Shown here in pieces: positions 14,731 through 23,972 of a stretch of 64,000 nucleotides of DNA (its first letter is position 1; the number at the start of each line of letters is the position of its first letter). Location: NCBI RefSeq assembly GCF_041916735.1, contig NZ_JAYRYY010000002.1. The stretch is one strand, 5' to 3'. Both the position numbers and the translations under genes were made by a program. Source of the stretch: Zoogloea sp016790385 (lineage in GTDB: Bacteria > Pseudomonadota > Gammaproteobacteria > Burkholderiales > Rhodocyclaceae). The notes beneath the pieces were generated by a model. That model was not told where the DNA came from and ran no database searches. It worked only from the letters and a program-made list of their open reading frames with translations.

Positions 14731-17001
14731 ATGTCATTCCCAGTCAGCCCCCCAGCCCCCTCAGCCCCTCCCCTTTCCCCCGCCCGCTGGCTGCGCATCG
14801 GCCTTCTGCTCTTCGCCGCGCTGACCCTGGCCCTGGGCCTGCAAGCCCTGCTGCTGGTCCACAAGGAAGGCGAACTGCTGAGCGCGCTCACCGCCTCGCG
14901 GATCGGCATCGCAGCCGATGAAGTCGAAGCCACCTTCCGCCGTGGGGCAGCCAACGGGCTGACCCTTGCCGAATCCCGGGGCATAGGGCGGATGCTGCCC
15001 CGCCTCGCCGCCAATGACCTCGACATCACCGCGATCCAGATCTTCGACCCCCACGGTCGGGTTCATTTTGCGCTGGGCAGCCCGACGCCGCCCGAGGCCG
15101 CCACTCTAGCGGCGCTCCTGCGCAGCGCAGGCCCCTGGCGTCGCTGCGACGTGGGCCATCCCCTTTACGCCGGCCAGCCACTTCGTGATGAACAGGGGCA
15201 GCTTGCCGGAGCTGTGCTGTTCACGGTGCAGAGCGACGCCCTCGAAACCCGCCGCCTCGCCGCCCGAAACGCCACCTTCGAACGCCTGGGGCTGACCCTG
15301 ATCGGCGTCGCCCTGGCCCTGCCTCCGCTTCTGGCGGCGGCCGCCCATCTTGGCCGGGGCGTCGCCCTGCGCCTGCGGCTCCTCGCCGCCGCCCTGGTCC
15401 TGGCCTGCGTCAGCAGCCTGACCCTCAGCCTCCAGGCCCTGCCGGGCTTTTCCGAACAACTCGCGCCGGCCCTGGATGCCAAGGCGCTGGCCCTCGGCCG
15501 CTTTGTCGCCGGACGCATCGATGGGGCTCTAGCCCTGGGCATTCCCTTCGAGCACCTCGCCGGGGTGGAGGACTATCTCGGAGAAATCCTCGCCCGTCAC
15601 CCCGAGATCCTCAGCCTGCACCTGGATGGTGCCGGCCGCAGCCTCAGTGCCCGCCATCCCGGCCCGCCCGGCAACGCGGTCGACACGCCCCTCGCCCGTC
15701 AGCCCGGCGCGCACGTGCGCGTCGTCACCGCAGGCGACGTGGTGGCGCGGGAGCTGCGCAGTCTGGCGCTGGACCTCGCCATCGTCTTCATCGTGGCGGT
15801 CGTGCTGTTCAACGAAACCCTGGGCGCCATCCTCGCCCGCGACGAACTCGCGCCCGCCAGCAGCCGGGCCCGCCTTGGTCGAGCCCGACTGGCCGTTTTC
15901 CTGCTCATCCTGTCGGAAGAACTCACCCGTGCCTTCCTGCCCCTGCACATTGCCAGCCTCGCCCCGACGGGCGGCGCCGCCGTCGGCTTGCCGATCTCGG
16001 CCTACATGCTCAGCTTTGCCCTGTTCACCCTGCTTGCCGGAAGCTGGGCCGGACGCTTCGGGGTGAGTCGACTCTTCGCCGCCGGCGCAGCGCTCTCCGT
16101 GGGCGGATTTCTATGGGCCATGGCCGGAACCGGCTACGCCGCATTCATCGCGGCCCGCTGCACCTGTGCCGCCGGCTACGCGATGGGCACGATGGCCATG
16201 CAACAGCACTTTCTCGGTGCCACCGCGCCCGGCGAACGCACCCGCGCCCTCGCCCTGTACGTAGGCGCCCTGCAAACCGCCGCGATATGCGGCTCGGCCA
16301 TCGGCGGCCTGCTGGCCGAACGCTTCGGCGCCTCAACGGTCTTTGCCGGAGCGGCCGCACTGGGGCTGCTGGCCCTGGCCATCCAGCGCTTTGATGACAA
16401 CCCGCGCTCCCCCGCCGCCACGCTCCCCGCAGCCCCTTTGCGCCCGGTGTTGGCCCGTCCACGGGTGTGGATGCCCATCCTCGGCGCCGCCTTGCCGGCC
16501 AAGCTGGCCCTGGCCGGCTTCCTGTTCTACCTTGTGCCCATCGCCCTCCATGCCGAAGGCTACGGCAGCAGCGCCACCGGTCGGGCGCTATTGCTGTATT
16601 TCCTTCTCGCCGCCGCCACCAACCCGGTCGGCGCCTGGCTCTCGGATCGCTTCGGGTGGAACCGCCGCCTGGTCATCGGGGGCGGGCTCCTGATCGGTGC
16701 CGGCGGGCTGGCCGGGCTGATGGGCGGGCCGGGCGCGCTGGCGGTGGGGATCATCACTCTCGGTATCGGCACGGGACTGAGCGCCGCCCCTCTTCAGTCG
16801 ATGATCGGACGCGACGGCCCGCCTGCCCTGGTCTTGCTGCGTACCGGGGAGCGCCTGGGTGCCGTGGCCGGCCCGCTGTTTGCGGGCAGCCTGTTCGGCA
16901 TGTTGGCATATGGCGGTACGATGGCGGCAATTGGCGCCGTGGTGCTCACGGCGATCCTGGTGCTTGCCCTGTCCTCGAACCGGAAGGACTCCGCTCCATG
17001 A
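14731..17001 (+). CDS. Sensor-MFS membrane fusion protein
   Basis: This 756-residue protein combines two extracytoplasmic sensor-like modules with a 12-helix MFS-type domain. Helix 1 is about residues 18-40. A periplasmic segment follows (about 45-165; DITAIQIFDPHGRVHFALGS is PAS/Cache-like), then two helices (about 185-235), a second periplasmic segment (about 235-350; HPEILSLHLDGAGRSLSARH), another helix, and the MFS region with GSWAGRFGVSRLFAAG and GAWLSDRFGWNRRLVIGG (the D/G-x-R-F-G loops of MFS). Such fusions look more like receptors than simple transporters. ATG 14731 is chosen for AGGAG eight bases upstream. The stop overlaps the next start (ATGA). Confidence 0.75.
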   Translation: MSFPVSPPAPSAPPLSPARWLRIGLLLFAALTLALGLQALLLVHKEGELLSALTASRIGIAADEVEATFRRGAANGLTLAESRGIGRMLPRLAANDLDITAIQIFDPHGRVHFALGSPTPPEAATLAALLRSAGPWRRCDVGHPLYAGQPLRDEQGQLAGAVLFTVQSDALETRRLAARNATFERLGLTLIGVALALPPLLAAAAHLGRGVALRLRLLAAALVLACVSSLTLSLQALPGFSEQLAPALDAKALALGRFVAGRIDGALALGIPFEHLAGVEDYLGEILARHPEILSLHLDGAGRSLSARHPGPPGNAVDTPLARQPGAHVRVVTAGDVVARELRSLALDLAIVFIVAVVLFNETLGAILARDELAPASSRARLGRARLAVFLLILSEELTRAFLPLHIASLAPTGGAAVGLPISAYMLSFALFTLLAGSWAGRFGVSRLFAAGAALSVGGFLWAMAGTGYAAFIAARCTCAAGYAMGTMAMQQHFLGATAPGERTRALALYVGALQTAAICGSAIGGLLAERFGASTVFAGAAALGLLALAIQRFDDNPRSPAATLPAAPLRPVLARPRVWMPILGAALPAKLALAGFLFYLVPIALHAEGYGSSATGRALLLYFLLAAATNPVGAWLSDRFGWNRRLVIGGGLLIGAGGLAGLMGGPGALAVGIITLGIGTGLSAAPLQSMIGRDGPPALVLLRTGERLGAVAGPLFAGSLFGMLAYGGTMAAIGAVVLTAILVLALSSNRKDSAP

Positions 17002-18011
17002 AACCACTGGCCGCACGCCTGCTACTGTTACTCGCCGGCCTCGCCCCGTTAGCCGCCATGGGCGAAGCGCCCGTGCCCCGCATTGCCATGCTGCTGTTCC
17101 GCGGTTGCGAAGAGGCCTGCCGTGGCTTCCAGGGCTATTTCCGCCAGCAGGGCATCGCCGCGGAGTTCATTCTGCGTGACGCCGCCCAGGACAAGCGGCG
17201 GATTCCCAGCCTGGTGGACGAGATCCGACGCCTCAAGCCCGACCTGGTCGTCACCTGGGGGTCGTCGGTCACTCTGGAAGCGGTCGGCCCATGGAATCGC
17301 GCCGATCCGCGGCGCCATATCACCGACCTTCCGGTGATTTTCATGATCGTCTCCGACCCGGTTGCCCTGGGGGTCATCGAGGCGCCCGACAAGCCCCGTC
17401 GCAATGTCACCGGCACCCTCTACCTGCTGCCGATGGAGACCCAGATCAAGGCGGCCCGCAGCTATCTGGATTTCAAGCGCGTCGGCTACATCCTCAATGA
17501 GACCGAACCCAACTCGATCACCGCCCGGGACGACCTGCGCAGGCTCGCCAAGGCCCAGGGCTTCACCCTGGTGGAGCGCAGCCTGCCGGTATCCCAGGCG
17601 GGCGCACCGGACGCCGGCGCCATTCCCGGCATTCTCGAGGCCTTCAGGCACGAGAAGGTGGACCTGATCTACCAGGGCCCCGACACCTTCCTCAACAGCC
17701 GCCGCGAGCCACTCACCGATGGCGCCCTGGCCCTCGGCATCCCGGTCTTCGCCGCCGCCGAGAATCCGGTGCAGACGGCCCGAGCCTTGCTCGGTGTGGT
17801 CAATAAGTATGAAGACGTGGGCCGTTTCACCGCCGCCCAGGCCTTGCGCATCCTGCGCGACAAAACACCGCCCGACCGCATCGCGGTGGAATTGCCGCGC
17901 AACTTCTCCTATCTCATCAACCTGCCGGTCGCCCTGCAACTGGGCCGCTACCCGCCGCTCAAGCTGCTCGACGTGGCCGAGATCGTCGGCGTGCAGGCGG
18001 AGGACCGCTGA
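16998..18011 (+). CDS. Periplasmic ABC-type substrate-binding protein
   Basis: The 337-residue product begins with a signal peptide (MKPLAARLLLLLAGLAPLAAMG) and continues as a two-lobed binding protein resembling the ABC_sub_bind (YtlD/TrpX-like) family: LKPDLVVTWGSSVTLEAVG, PVIFMIVSDPVALGVIEAP, NVTGTLYLLPMETQIKAARS, and LIYQGPDTFLNSRREPLTDGAL. No ABC permease or ATPase gene is nearby, so a role as a soluble sensor partner of the preceding sensor-MFS protein is more likely than transport. It overlaps both neighbours by a few bases (ATGA upstream, TGATG downstream). The ligand is unknown. Confidence 0.8.
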   Translation: MKPLAARLLLLLAGLAPLAAMGEAPVPRIAMLLFRGCEEACRGFQGYFRQQGIAAEFILRDAAQDKRRIPSLVDEIRRLKPDLVVTWGSSVTLEAVGPWNRADPRRHITDLPVIFMIVSDPVALGVIEAPDKPRRNVTGTLYLLPMETQIKAARSYLDFKRVGYILNETEPNSITARDDLRRLAKAQGFTLVERSLPVSQAGAPDAGAIPGILEAFRHEKVDLIYQGPDTFLNSRREPLTDGALALGIPVFAAAENPVQTARALLGVVNKYEDVGRFTAAQALRILRDKTPPDRIAVELPRNFSYLINLPVALQLGRYPPLKLLDVAEIVGVQAEDR

Positions 18012-18859
18012 TGCGCATCCTGGTGTGCACCAAGCTCGACCTCCACGGTGCTCATTTCGCCAACCGCCTGCTCCCGGCCCTGGCCGGGCACGAGGTGCTC
18101 GGCCTGTGGCTGGCAGACAAGCAGCGCCCGGCCGAAGGCCACATCGGGGCGCTTGCCGAACTGCGCTTCATCGAGCGCCAGCTACCGGTGGATGTGCTGT
18201 TTCCACTGATCGATGCCCTGCCCGAGAAACTCACCGAGGGCACCCGGGACGCCACCTTCGCCGGCCTCGGGCGGCGGCACCGGATTCCGGTGGACACCAT
18301 CTCCGCCTTCGATACGCCAACCCGTGCCCGCTTTGCCGCGCTGGCACCGGATCTCGTCATCGTCGCCCGCTTCAGCCATCTGTTCGACAGAGCCAGCATC
18401 GCCGTACCGCGCCACGGCATCCTCAACGTCCATCCCGGCCGCCTGCCCGAGCTGGCCGGCCTGCACGCCCCCCTGCGGGCGGTGATCGGGGGTGCCAGCG
18501 CTTTCGGCTGCAGCATCCACTGGATCACCCCCGGCATCGACGACGGCCCGCTGCTGGGCGTTATCGACCAGCCCATCGACCTTGCCGGCAATCTCCTTGA
18601 CCAGACCGCAAGCCTCTACCCACTGGCCATCCCCACCCTGCTCGCGGTCATCGAGGCCTGCGCCGCCGGGCAACGCCCCCGGGGCACCCCGCAGGACCTG
18701 CGTCTGCGGCGCTATGCCTCGATGCCCGGTGAAGACCACTTCAGCGCCCTGCGTCAGATGGGCATGGGGCTTTGGCAACCGGATGCGCTGATCAGCCGGC
18801 TGAAGGGCTTCCTTCCCCCTGGCATCGCCCTGCCGCCGCTGCCCGGAGCCCCGCGATGA
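18011..18859 (+). CDS. Stand-alone formyltransferase-fold protein
   Basis: The 282-residue product has the formyltransferase fold of methionyl-tRNA formyltransferase and GART: an N-terminal Rossmann strand MRILVCTKLD, DLVIVARFSHLF, the catalytic-type motif ILNVHPGRLPELAG (Asn139, His141), and FGCSIHWITPGIDDGPLLG (Asp177/178). The family triad Asn-His-Asp therefore appears intact, but the C-terminal tRNA-binding domain of FMT is absent and the Ser after HP is Gly. The acceptor substrate cannot be named; sugar-amine or small-molecule formylation are alternatives. It is translationally coupled to the substrate-binding protein before it and the TIR protein after it. Confidence 0.75.
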   Translation: MRILVCTKLDLHGAHFANRLLPALAGHEVLGLWLADKQRPAEGHIGALAELRFIERQLPVDVLFPLIDALPEKLTEGTRDATFAGLGRRHRIPVDTISAFDTPTRARFAALAPDLVIVARFSHLFDRASIAVPRHGILNVHPGRLPELAGLHAPLRAVIGGASAFGCSIHWITPGIDDGPLLGVIDQPIDLAGNLLDQTASLYPLAIPTLLAVIEACAAGQRPRGTPQDLRLRRYASMPGEDHFSALRQMGMGLWQPDALISRLKGFLPPGIALPPLPGAPR

Positions 18860-20343
18860 TTTTTGCCCGGCAGGTCTTCATCAGCTACGCCCATCTGGAC
18901 AACCAGCCCCTTGGCGCCGATCAGACGGGCTGGGTCAGTCTTTTCCACAGCACCCTCCAGACCCTGCTCAGCCAACGTCTCGGCAGCGTCGCGGACATCT
19001 GGCGTGACGACAAGCTCCACGGCAACGACGACTTCTCCAACGAAATCCTCGATCAGCTCGCCGGCACGGCGGTGTTCGTTTCCATCCTGACGCCCCGCTA
19101 TCTCAAGTCGGAGTGGTGCAAGAAGGAAATCCTCAGCTTCTGCCAGCAGGCCGAGGACCGGCACAGTCTGATGGTGGGCAACAAGGCCCGCATCATCAAG
19201 GTGCTCAAGCTGCCGGTCGAGGAAGGCTCGGATCTGCCACCCGTCGTCGGACGTCTGCTCGGCTACGATTTCTACGAGGTGGACGAAGAGCGTGTACCCC
19301 ACGAACTTGATCCCGCCTACGGCGACCGGCCGCGCCAGGCCTTTCTGCGCAAGGCCAACAAGCTCGCCTGGGATCTGGCCGCCCAGCTCACCGAACTCCA
19401 GCGCCCATCTCCGGCGTCCGCGGAAACAAACGAAGCGCCCGCCGAGAAGCCCGCCGTATTCCTGGCCGAATGCAGCCGCGACCGCCGGGAGGCCCGCGAC
19501 AGCATCGCCAGCGAGCTGGCCTGCTGCGGCTTCCGCGTACTGCCGGAAGCGCGCCTGCCCGACGACGAGGACGAATACCTGGCGACGGTGGGCGCACTCC
19601 TCGAAACCTGCGTGCTGTCCATCCATCTCGTCGGCACTGGCTACGGCCGAGTGCCCGACGGCGACCGCCAGCAATCGGTGGTCGTACTGCAAAACGAACT
19701 CGCCGCCGCCCGCAGCCGCAGCCACGGACTGCGCCGGGTGATCTGGCTTCCCGGCGGCATCGCCTCAGCCCAATCCGCCCAGCAGGCCTTCCTCCATGCC
19801 TTGCAGACCGATGCCGCGCTTCAGCATGGCGCCGACGTGGTCAGCGGCGACCTGGAAACCGCCAAGTCCGCGATCCACACAGCCCTCAAGCCCCCCGCGC
19901 CGCCGCCCGCCGAGGTCCCTGCGGGGGCGGGGCGGGTCCACCTGGTGTGCGATGCCAACGACCGGAAGGCGATCGTCCCCCTCATCAAGCGGCTGCGCGG
20001 CCGGGGGCTTGAAGTCAGCCTCCCGGTCTTCGTCGGCGATGCGGCCCAGGTCCGGGAGACCAACCGCCAGCTCGCCCTCGACTGCGATGCCATCCTGCTG
20101 TACTACGGCGCGGGCGACGAGGCCTGGAAATATCACCAGCAGAACGATCTGCGGAAGCTCCTTGGCAGCCCCCGGGCACGCCCCCTCAAAGCCAGCCTGA
20201 CCCTTCTTGCCGAACCGCCCGGCGACGACAAGGAAATACTCCAGGCGCTTGCCGAACCCGATGTACTCGACGCCCTCGACGGCATCGGCGACACCACTCT
20301 TGCCCCTCTTTTTGCAGCCCTCGGCCTGTCGGAGACGCCATGA
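18856..20343 (+). CDS. Multi-TIR-domain protein
   Basis: The 495-residue product starts with a clear TIR domain (about residues 5-170): VFISYAHLDNQ, VADIWRDDKLHGNDDF, AVFVSILTPRYLKSEWCKKEI. Glu91 in WCKKE corresponds to the catalytic glutamate of NAD-cleaving TIRs. Two further TIR-like alpha/beta modules follow: about 198-345 (AVFLAECSRDRREARDSIAS, VLSIHLVGTGYG) and about 360-495 (VHLVCDANDRKAIVPLIKRL, DAILLYYGAGDEAWKYHQQN), the last two without an obvious WCxxE. Known bacterial TIRs cleave NAD or make cyclic-ADPR signals in anti-phage and cell-death systems. The start overlaps the formyltransferase stop and the end overlaps the STAND gene (ATGA), so the products are probably made together. 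Confidence 0.88.
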   Translation: MIFARQVFISYAHLDNQPLGADQTGWVSLFHSTLQTLLSQRLGSVADIWRDDKLHGNDDFSNEILDQLAGTAVFVSILTPRYLKSEWCKKEILSFCQQAEDRHSLMVGNKARIIKVLKLPVEEGSDLPPVVGRLLGYDFYEVDEERVPHELDPAYGDRPRQAFLRKANKLAWDLAAQLTELQRPSPASAETNEAPAEKPAVFLAECSRDRREARDSIASELACCGFRVLPEARLPDDEDEYLATVGALLETCVLSIHLVGTGYGRVPDGDRQQSVVVLQNELAAARSRSHGLRRVIWLPGGIASAQSAQQAFLHALQTDAALQHGADVVSGDLETAKSAIHTALKPPAPPPAEVPAGAGRVHLVCDANDRKAIVPLIKRLRGRGLEVSLPVFVGDAAQVRETNRQLALDCDAILLYYGAGDEAWKYHQQNDLRKLLGSPRARPLKASLTLLAEPPGDDKEILQALAEPDVLDALDGIGDTTLAPLFAALGLSETP

Positions 20344-23300
20344 GCGATCTGCCTGCCAGCCCCTACCCCGGCATCCGCCCCTTCCGCGAAGACGAGGAGT
20401 ACCTGTTCTTCGGCCGTGAAACCCAGGTGGACGCGATGGTGGACACCCTCGCCCGCGGACGCTTCCTGGCCGTCATCGGCAGCTCCGGCTGCGGCAAGTC
20501 GTCCCTCGTCAATTGCGGCCTGCGCCCGGCCCTGCACCGGGGCCTCCTCACCCGTGCCGGCAGCGCCTGGCGCATCGCCAGCTGCCGGCCGGGCGGCCAC
20601 CCCCTGCGGGCACTCGCCCAGGCCCTCGCCGCCCCGGGCGCCCTGTACCGCAAGCTGGATGACGGCCCCTTCACGCTCGCCGAATTCATCGAGACCACCC
20701 TCGCCATGAGTCGGCGAGGCCTGGTCGAAACCTGGCAACAGGCCCGCCTGCCCGAAGGCACCCAGCTCCTGGTGATCGTGGACCAGTTCGAAGAACTCTT
20801 CCGCTACCGCCAGCTTGACGACATTCCGCCCACCGACGAAGCCCCGGCCACCGCCTTCGTCAACTTGCTGCTCCAGGCCTGCGCCGAGGATGCGCCGATC
20901 CACATCGTGCTGACCATGCGCTCGGACTTCCTCGGCGACTGCGCCCGCTTCGCCGGCCTGCCCGAAGCCATCAACGGCGGACAGTACCTGGTGCCGAGGA
21001 TGAGCCGGGACGACCGCCGCGCCGCCATCCTCGGCCCCGCCCGTGTATGCGGCGCCGACATCGAGCCCACCCTGCTCACCCGCCTTGTCAACGACGTGGG
21101 TGACGACCCAGACCAGCTCTCCCTGCTCCAGCACGCCCTTGCCCGCTGCTGGGCCCACTGGCAGGCCAGTGGCGACCCCAGCCCCATCGCCGCCGGCCAC
21201 TACGACGCGGTGGGCACACTGGCCCACGCCCTCAACCAGCACGCCGAGGAGATCTTCACCGCCCTTCCCCCCGCCCACCAGCTACGCTGCGCAGCGGCCT
21301 TCCGGGCACTCACCGACACCAGCACCGACGCCCGCGGCATCCGCCGCCCAACCCGTTTTGGCGAACTGGACGCCATCACGTCGGGCTGCGCCGAGGCCGC
21401 CACCGCCCCTCTGAATGAAGTCCTCGCGCCCTTCCGTGCCCCGGGCGCAGCCTTTCTCATGCCCCCCGCCGGCGAAGGGCTCGCCGCCGATACGGTGATC
21501 GACATTGCCCACGAAAGCCTGATGCGCATCTGGGATCGGCTGCGGGACTGGGGTGAGCGGGAGGCCGACGCTGCCCGCATGCTGCGCCGGCTCAGCGACG
21601 CGGCCGCACTTCACGCCGCCGGCGAGGCCAGCCTGTGGCGCGACCCGGAGCTTCAACTCGCCCTCGACTGGCGCAAACGCAACCACTTCACCCCGGCCTG
21701 GGCACGCCAGTACGGACTCAACCTCGCCCCCGCCCTGGCCTTTCTCGACGCCAGCGCCAAGGCCCGCGACGAAGCCCTCGCCACCGAGGCCGCGCGCCTC
21801 GAAGCCGCGCGCGCCGCCGAAGCCGAACGCGTCCGCAACCGCCGCGTCTGGCGCTTCACTCTGGGCGCCGTCGTTGCCGCAACCGTGGTGGCAGGCGTCA
21901 CCGGCGTGCTCTGGCAACGGGCCGAACACGCCTCCAGGATAGCCGTCTCCAGGCAGCTTGCCGCCCAGTCGGCGGCCGAACTCACCGGCGGAAACCTCCC
22001 CCGGGCCCTGGAACTGGCGGCCGCCGGCTACACCCACCAAGCCAGTTTCGAGGCCCGCGACAGCCTCCTAGCAGCCCTCTCCGACGCCCCCCTCGACTGG
22101 CGCCACGCCGGCCAGCGGGGCGTGCTGGCCCTCGCCGTCGGCCCCGACGGCACACTCGCCAGCGGCGGGCGGGACGGCAGCATCCGGTTCCTCCCCGGCA
22201 CCACCCCCACGATCCCGGCACACCAGGAACAAGTGCTCGCGCTGGCCTTCAGCCCGGACGGAAGCCGCTTCGCGTCCGCCGGCATCGACCACCGGGTGAT
22301 CCTGTGGCGGACCGCTGATCGTCAGGTGCTGGCAAGCCTTGATGACCATAAGGGCCCGGTGCTGGCCCTGGCCTGGAGCCCCGATGGAAAAATCCTCGCC
22401 AGCGCCGGCGCTGACCGCCGCATCGTGCTGCGCGATGGCACCACCGGCGCGCCGGTCGGCCCCGCCCTCACCGAGCACACGGACACCGTCACCGGCCTTG
22501 CCTTCAGCCCCGATGGCAAAACCCTCGCCTCCACCGGCTACGACGGCAACCTGATCCTGCGCTCCCCGGACAACGCCCGGCTCAGCCTTCGCAGTGCCAG
22601 CCACCCGGCGGTGCTCCATGGGCTCGCCTTCTCGCCCGACGGCAGGCAGATCGCCACGGCCGGCGCGGACGGTGACGTGACACTGTGGCAGACCGACCGG
22701 CTGGCCCCCGTCGGCGGCCCCCTCACCGGGCGTGGAGCGGCCGTGCGCAAAGTGGCCTTCAGCGGCAACGGGCAGACACTCGTCGCCGTCGGCGAAGACG
22801 GACAGGTACGCCTCCACGACCTCACCCGCCCCGGCAGCAATGCCACCGAGCGCAGCGTGCATCGCGGCAACGTACTGGCCGTGGCGTTCAAGGCCGACGG
22901 CAGTTTTGTGACCGCCGGCAGCGACGACCTGCTGATCCGCCACGGACTGAATCACCACGGCCCCCTCACCCAAACCCTGCCCGGTGCAACGGACACGGCC
23001 TGGGCGCTGGCCTGGCGCCCCGACGGGCAGATCATCGCCAGTGCCGCCCGGGGCGCGCGGATCGAGCTGCGCGACGCCGTCAGCGGCGCACTCAAGACCC
23101 CGCCACTGGCCGGGCACGATGCCATCATTGCCAGCCTGGCGTGGAGCCCCGACGGCCACCTGCTCGCCAGCGCCGGCCAGGAGGGACGCCTGCTGGTGTG
23201 GGACACCACCCAGCCCACCCGGCCGCCGCTGCGCCTGCTCGATGCCGGCCCCCCCCTGCGCAGGGTCAGCATCCGCGCGGACGGCCGCCAGCTCGCCGCG

Positions 23301-23948
23301 GCGGGCCTCGACGGCCGCATCCGCCTGTGGCGCCTGCCCGATGGCGCGGCGCTGCCGGCCACGGCCGATCACGGCGCCCCCGTGTCGGACCTGGCCTGGC
23401 GGCAGGATGGTCGGCAACTGGCCAGCGCCGGGCTCGACGGGCGGTTGCGCCTGTGGGAGGGCGACAGCCTTCAGCCCGCCGGCAACACCACCATGCCGGA
23501 TGCCGGCGCCCTTTACCGCCTTGCGTGGGCTGCCGGAGACAGCGCCCTGGTGATCGCCACCCAACGCCACGGTCTGCTCCTGTGGCCGGCCTCTACCGGC
23601 CCCGCGCGGCACCTCGGGCGGGAAGGCGCCCCGGTGCTCGATCTGGCCCTCGCATCCGACGGCCGAACCTTGGCCAGCACCGACAAGGACGGCCGCGTCG
23701 TCCTGTGGGACATGGACACCGGCCAGCCCCTGCACGCCCCCTTGTTGCGCCACGCGGGTCCGGGGCTGGCCCTGGCCTGGTCCCCGGACGGCGAGCGGCT
23801 GGCCACCGCGGGGTGGAAGCAAGGCGTGCTGATTTCCCGCACGGGCGCCGCCAACTGGGTCGTCCTGGCCTGCGAACTGGTCAGCCTCAACCCGCCGGAC
23901 GCCGACACCCGTCCCGACAGGTGTCCATCGCCTGCAAAGCGCCCTTGA
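20340..23948 (+). CDS. STAND-type P-loop ATPase (nSTAND1-like) with WD40 repeats
   Basis: The 1202-residue protein opens with YPGIRPFREDEEYLFFGRE, the signature of the nSTAND1 group, then Walker A GSSGCGKSS (about 47-55), Walker B LLVIVDQFEELF (about 143-154) and TMRSDFLGD. A charged helix and a hydrophobic segment (FTLGAVVAATVVAGVTGVLW, about 504-523) follow, then about 14 WD40-type repeats (about 580-1190) marked by SPDG/RPDG turns and LASAGxDG strands, enough for two seven-bladed propellers. STAND proteins are signal-gated switches that oligomerise on ligand sensing; WD40 parts usually sense. It overlaps the TIR gene and ends 130 bases before the tail-sheath gene. Confidence 0.9.
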   Translation: MSDLPASPYPGIRPFREDEEYLFFGRETQVDAMVDTLARGRFLAVIGSSGCGKSSLVNCGLRPALHRGLLTRAGSAWRIASCRPGGHPLRALAQALAAPGALYRKLDDGPFTLAEFIETTLAMSRRGLVETWQQARLPEGTQLLVIVDQFEELFRYRQLDDIPPTDEAPATAFVNLLLQACAEDAPIHIVLTMRSDFLGDCARFAGLPEAINGGQYLVPRMSRDDRRAAILGPARVCGADIEPTLLTRLVNDVGDDPDQLSLLQHALARCWAHWQASGDPSPIAAGHYDAVGTLAHALNQHAEEIFTALPPAHQLRCAAAFRALTDTSTDARGIRRPTRFGELDAITSGCAEAATAPLNEVLAPFRAPGAAFLMPPAGEGLAADTVIDIAHESLMRIWDRLRDWGEREADAARMLRRLSDAAALHAAGEASLWRDPELQLALDWRKRNHFTPAWARQYGLNLAPALAFLDASAKARDEALATEAARLEAARAAEAERVRNRRVWRFTLGAVVAATVVAGVTGVLWQRAEHASRIAVSRQLAAQSAAELTGGNLPRALELAAAGYTHQASFEARDSLLAALSDAPLDWRHAGQRGVLALAVGPDGTLASGGRDGSIRFLPGTTPTIPAHQEQVLALAFSPDGSRFASAGIDHRVILWRTADRQVLASLDDHKGPVLALAWSPDGKILASAGADRRIVLRDGTTGAPVGPALTEHTDTVTGLAFSPDGKTLASTGYDGNLILRSPDNARLSLRSASHPAVLHGLAFSPDGRQIATAGADGDVTLWQTDRLAPVGGPLTGRGAAVRKVAFSGNGQTLVAVGEDGQVRLHDLTRPGSNATERSVHRGNVLAVAFKADGSFVTAGSDDLLIRHGLNHHGPLTQTLPGATDTAWALAWRPDGQIIASAARGARIELRDAVSGALKTPPLAGHDAIIASLAWSPDGHLLASAGQEGRLLVWDTTQPTRPPLRLLDAGPPLRRVSIRADGRQLAAAGLDGRIRLWRLPDGAALPATADHGAPVSDLAWRQDGRQLASAGLDGRLRLWEGDSLQPAGNTTMPDAGALYRLAWAAGDSALVIATQRHGLLLWPASTGPARHLGREGAPVLDLALASDGRTLASTDKDGRVVLWDMDTGQPLHAPLLRHAGPGLALAWSPDGERLATAGWKQGVLISRTGAANWVVLACELVSLNPPDADTRPDRCPSPAKRP

Positions 23949-23972
23949 CATTGGCACACTGCAAACTACGCT
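23945..23972 (+). promoter_or_regulatory. Possible sigma-70 promoter for the contractile-tail operon
   Basis: TTGACA (23945-23950) is a perfect -35 hexamer and is followed after 16 bases by TACGCT (23967-23972), which keeps the key T, A and final T of the -10 box. It overlaps the STAND gene stop and lies 107 bases before the sheath start. The tail operon may therefore have its own start besides read-through from the TIR-STAND operon. Confidence 0.35.

Noticed and set aside
22120..23860. Tandem DNA repeat array
   Set aside because: The periodic pattern is the coding of WD40 repeats; DNA copies are strongly diverged.
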